A stretch of DNA of 8,621 bases from Phyllobacteriaceae bacterium UBA1940 (GTDB taxonomy: Bacteria > Pseudomonadota > Alphaproteobacteria > Rhizobiales > Rhizobiaceae), in NCBI GenBank assembly GCA_002336975.1, contig DDFA01000037.1, positions 1 through 8,621 of the forward strand, given 5' to 3'. This document shows, in pieces, positions 6,806 through 8,621 of the stretch. Both the position numbers and the translations under genes were made by a program. Each line of letters starts with the position of its first letter. Within the stretch, counting starts at the first letter, position 1. The notes beneath the pieces are model-generated. The model was not told the DNA's origin. It ran no database searches and was given only the letters and a program-made list of their open reading frames with translations.

Positions 6806-7801
6806 ATGCTGATTTCGCAGGTAGGAAATGCCGATGGTTCGATCACCGTGGTCGTGCGCGAGGACGGCGGCAAGGGCCGGGCGGTGAAGGGGGCGAAGAG
6901 CGTCTATGCGCTTGCCATGGAAGCGGCCGATAGTGGAAAATCGCTGAAGGCGGTCGTCGAGGCCAAGGGGCTTGGCGATGACGTCGATCTTGAGGCGGCC
7001 TATGCCGAGGGCCGGCTGCTGTCGCCGATCACGCATCCCGATGCCGCCCACCTGCACCTGACGGGCACGGGCCTCACCCATCTCGGCTCCGCCGCAACGC
7101 GCGATTCCATGCACAAGAAGACCTCGGAAGCTGCCGAGGAAACGCTGACCGACTCCATGAAGATGTTCCGCATGGGCCTTGAGAACGGCAAGCCGAAGGC
7201 CGGCGAGAAGGGCGTGCAGCCGGAATGGTTCTACAAGGGTAACGGCACGCAGGCCGTCGCGCCGGGCAGCGCGCTGACCTCGCCGTCCTTCGCGCTCGAC
7301 GGTGGCGAGGAGCCGGAAATGGCCGGCATCTATGTCATCGCCTCCGACGGTTCGCCGTTCCGCATCGGCTTTGCCGTGTCGAACGAATTCTCCGACCATG
7401 TGACGGAGCGGATTAACTATCTCTACCTCGCCCATTCCAAGCTGCGGCAGGCGAGCTTCGGCCCGGAAATCCGCGTCGGCGTCGCGCCGGACGATATCCG
7501 CGGCTTCTCGCGCATCGTGCGCGGCGGCAAGGTTCTGTGGGAAAAGCCCTTCGTCTCCGGCGAGGCGAACATGTCGCATACCTTCGCCAATCTCGAATAC
7601 CATCACTTCAAGTACGGCCTGTTCCGCGCGCCGGGCGATATTCATGTCCATATGTTCGGCACGGCGACGCTGTCCTTCGGCGACGGCATCCGCACGGAAG
7701 CGGGCGACGTGTTCGAGATCGGCGCGGACGGCTTCGGCCTGCCGCTGCGCAATCCGTTGGCGGTCGCCGGGGAAGAAGAGATCGTCATCCGCCAATTGTA
7801 A
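6806..7801 (+). CDS. gguC: AraD1/GguC protein, fumarylacetoacetate-hydrolase-like; probable 2-keto-3-deoxy sugar-acid dehydratase
   Basis: A 331-residue cytoplasmic protein matching GguC (also called AraD1) of Agrobacterium. The C-terminal two-thirds resembles the fumarylacetoacetate hydrolase fold. E169-P-E171 fits the E-x-E metal pair of that superfamily, and GFAVSNEF at 188-195 aligns with the usual third-ligand loop, where Glu194 takes the place commonly held by Asp. Caulobacter XylX, a 2-keto-3-deoxy-xylonate dehydratase, belongs to the same broad family, so dehydration of a 2-keto-3-deoxy pentonate (or hexonate) to a semialdehyde is the likely reaction; the substrate cannot be read from sequence. 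Start at 6806 is set by AAGGAA at 6794-6799, six bases ahead; an ATG at 6710 in the same frame would translate the hairpin spacer. The next gene, an aldehyde dehydrogenase, would take the expected product. Confidence 0.88.
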   Translation: MLISQVGNADGSITVVVREDGGKGRAVKGAKSVYALAMEAADSGKSLKAVVEAKGLGDDVDLEAAYAEGRLLSPITHPDAAHLHLTGTGLTHLGSAATRDSMHKKTSEAAEETLTDSMKMFRMGLENGKPKAGEKGVQPEWFYKGNGTQAVAPGSALTSPSFALDGGEEPEMAGIYVIASDGSPFRIGFAVSNEFSDHVTERINYLYLAHSKLRQASFGPEIRVGVAPDDIRGFSRIVRGGKVLWEKPFVSGEANMSHTFANLEYHHFKYGLFRAPGDIHVHMFGTATLSFGDGIRTEAGDVFEIGADGFGLPLRNPLAVAGEEEIVIRQL

Positions 7802-7806
7802 TTTGC

Positions 7807-7833
7807 GCGGCAACCCGGTTCTATCGGGTCCGC
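7807..7833 (+). repeat. Bulged hairpin between gguC and the aldehyde dehydrogenase gene
   Basis: GCGG (7807-7810) pairs with CCGC (7830-7833), and ACCCG (7813-7817) with CGGGT (7825-7829), leaving a 2-base bulge and a 7-base loop. It ends 11 bases before the AGGAGG ribosome site and is not followed by a T-run. The spacer is only 57 bases, so the downstream gene is most likely in the same operon. Confidence 0.45.
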
Positions 7834-7858
7834 AGATGACAGACAGGAGGCCTCGGCC

Positions 7859-8621
7859 ATGACTATCCATCAGAACCTGATCGCCGGCGAATGGGTCGGC
7901 ACGGACGCGGTCCGCAACATCAACCCGTCCAACACGAACGATGTGGTGGGCGAATATGCCCGCGCCACGGCGGATGACACCAAGGCGGCAATCGCTGCGG
8001 CCAAGGCGGCCTTCCCGGCCTGGTCGCGCTCCGGCATCCTCGAGCGCCACGCCATCCTGCGCAAGACGGCCGATGAAATCCTCGCCCGCAAGGACGAGCT
8101 TGGCCGCCTCCTGTCGCGTGAGGAGGGCAAGACGCTTGCCGAAGGCATCGGCGAGACCGTCCGCGCCGGCCAGATCTTCGATTTCTTCGCGGGCGAGTGC
8201 CTGCGCCTTGCCGGTGAGGTTCTGCCCTCGGTGCGCCCGAACATCGGCGTCGAGATCACCCGCGAGCCGGTCGGTGTCGTCGGCATCATCACGCCCTGGA
8301 ATTTTCCCATCGCCATTCCGGCATGGAAGATCGCGCCGGCGCTCTGCTACGGCAACACGGTCGTCCTCAAGCCGGCCGAACTGGTGCCGGGCTGCTCCTG
8401 GGCCATCGTCGATATCCTCGTGCGCGCCGGCCTGCCGAAGGGTGTGCTCAATCTCGTGATGGGCAAGGGGTCCGTCGTCGGCCAGACCATGCTCGACAGC
8501 CCGGACGTACACGCCATCACCTTCACCGGCTCCACCGGCACGGGCAAGCGCGTCGCTGCCGCCTCCATCGAACATAACCGCAAATACCAGCTCGAAATGG
8601 GCGGCAAGAACCCCTTCGTCG
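7859..8621 (+). CDS. Aldehyde dehydrogenase, probable alpha-ketoglutaric semialdehyde dehydrogenase (N-terminal 254 residues, cut by window edge)
   Basis: NAD(P)-dependent aldehyde dehydrogenase superfamily. Visible: NPSNTNDVVG at about 22-31; TPWNFP with oxyanion-hole Asn148; KPAE after the Rossmann strand; GSTGTGK at 224-230 for cofactor binding; and LEMGGKNP with the general base Glu246. The catalytic Cys falls outside the window. The NPxxxNDxVG start, the WKxAPALxYGNTVVxKPA run and KYQLEMGGKNP resemble Bacillus YcbD/GucD, an alpha-ketoglutaric semialdehyde dehydrogenase, and operon position after gguC fits oxidation of that semialdehyde to 2-oxoglutarate. Succinate semialdehyde dehydrogenase is the main alternative. 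Start at 7859 is decided by a perfect AGGAGG at 7845-7850, eight bases ahead. Confidence 0.87.
   Translation, partial: MTIHQNLIAGEWVGTDAVRNINPSNTNDVVGEYARATADDTKAAIAAAKAAFPAWSRSGILERHAILRKTADEILARKDELGRLLSREEGKTLAEGIGETVRAGQIFDFFAGECLRLAGEVLPSVRPNIGVEITREPVGVVGIITPWNFPIAIPAWKIAPALCYGNTVVLKPAELVPGCSWAIVDILVRAGLPKGVLNLVMGKGSVVGQTMLDSPDVHAITFTGSTGTGKRVAAASIEHNRKYQLEMGGKNPFV

Noticed and set aside
5468..8575. A 1035-codon open frame on the minus strand across gguB, gguC and the dehydrogenase
   Set aside because: It is codon-aligned antisense to three real genes that all share one frame; it stays open because these genes avoid TTA, CTA and TCA codons. The protein is Arg/Asp/His/Ala-rich with no domain.

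Overview
This GC-rich window looks like an alphaproteobacterial chromosome, most likely Rhizobiaceae (Agrobacterium/Rhizobium/Sinorhizobium group). The main reason is the arrangement gbpR <- -> chvE-gguA-gguB-gguC, the sugar-sensing and sugar-import locus known from Agrobacterium. The genus cannot be fixed from the sequence alone. I see no mobile element, CRISPR array, tRNA or rRNA.

Layout. Positions 1-532 (minus) hold the N-terminal half of an inositol 2-dehydrogenase-like gene (iolG/idhA). Its upstream region carries a GGAA-N6-TTCC palindrome over a candidate -10, which matches the IolR operator known from rhizobia. Positions 756-986 (plus) encode a small two-helix membrane protein. It converges on a minus-strand gene at 983-1465 whose C-terminal part resembles a J-domain, including an HPD motif; the two stop codons overlap. 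Just upstream of that gene, in the same direction, is the LysR-type regulator gbpR (1480-2484), divergent from the sugar operon.

The plus-strand operon fills the rest. chvE (2738-3811) is the periplasmic sugar-binding protein, gguA (3936-5471) the double ATPase, gguB (5471-6679) the permease and gguC (6806-7801) an AraD1-type protein with a fumarylacetoacetate-hydrolase-like fold. A cut-off aldehyde dehydrogenase starts at 7859 and resembles alpha-ketoglutaric semialdehyde dehydrogenases. Together this reads as capture, import and late oxidative breakdown of pentose or hexose-type sugars: GguC would act on a 2-keto-3-deoxy sugar acid and the dehydrogenase on the resulting semialdehyde. That metabolic link is inferred.

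The least ordinary part is the non-coding sequence. The gbpR-chvE gap has a CCATA-N10-TATGG palindrome that overlaps the candidate gbpR -35 and lies about 67 bases upstream of the expected chvE start site, the usual place for a LysR activator and self-repressor. The chvE leader is about 140 bases and contains nested stems with mutually exclusive pairings near the ribosome binding site. The chvE-gguA, gguB-gguC and gguC-dehydrogenase gaps all contain strong perfect or near-perfect hairpins; the first has a terminator-like T-rich tail and probably sets a high ratio of binding protein to transporter. I found no clearly new protein system. The regulatory RNA architecture and the J-domain-like gene are the best candidates for something undescribed.
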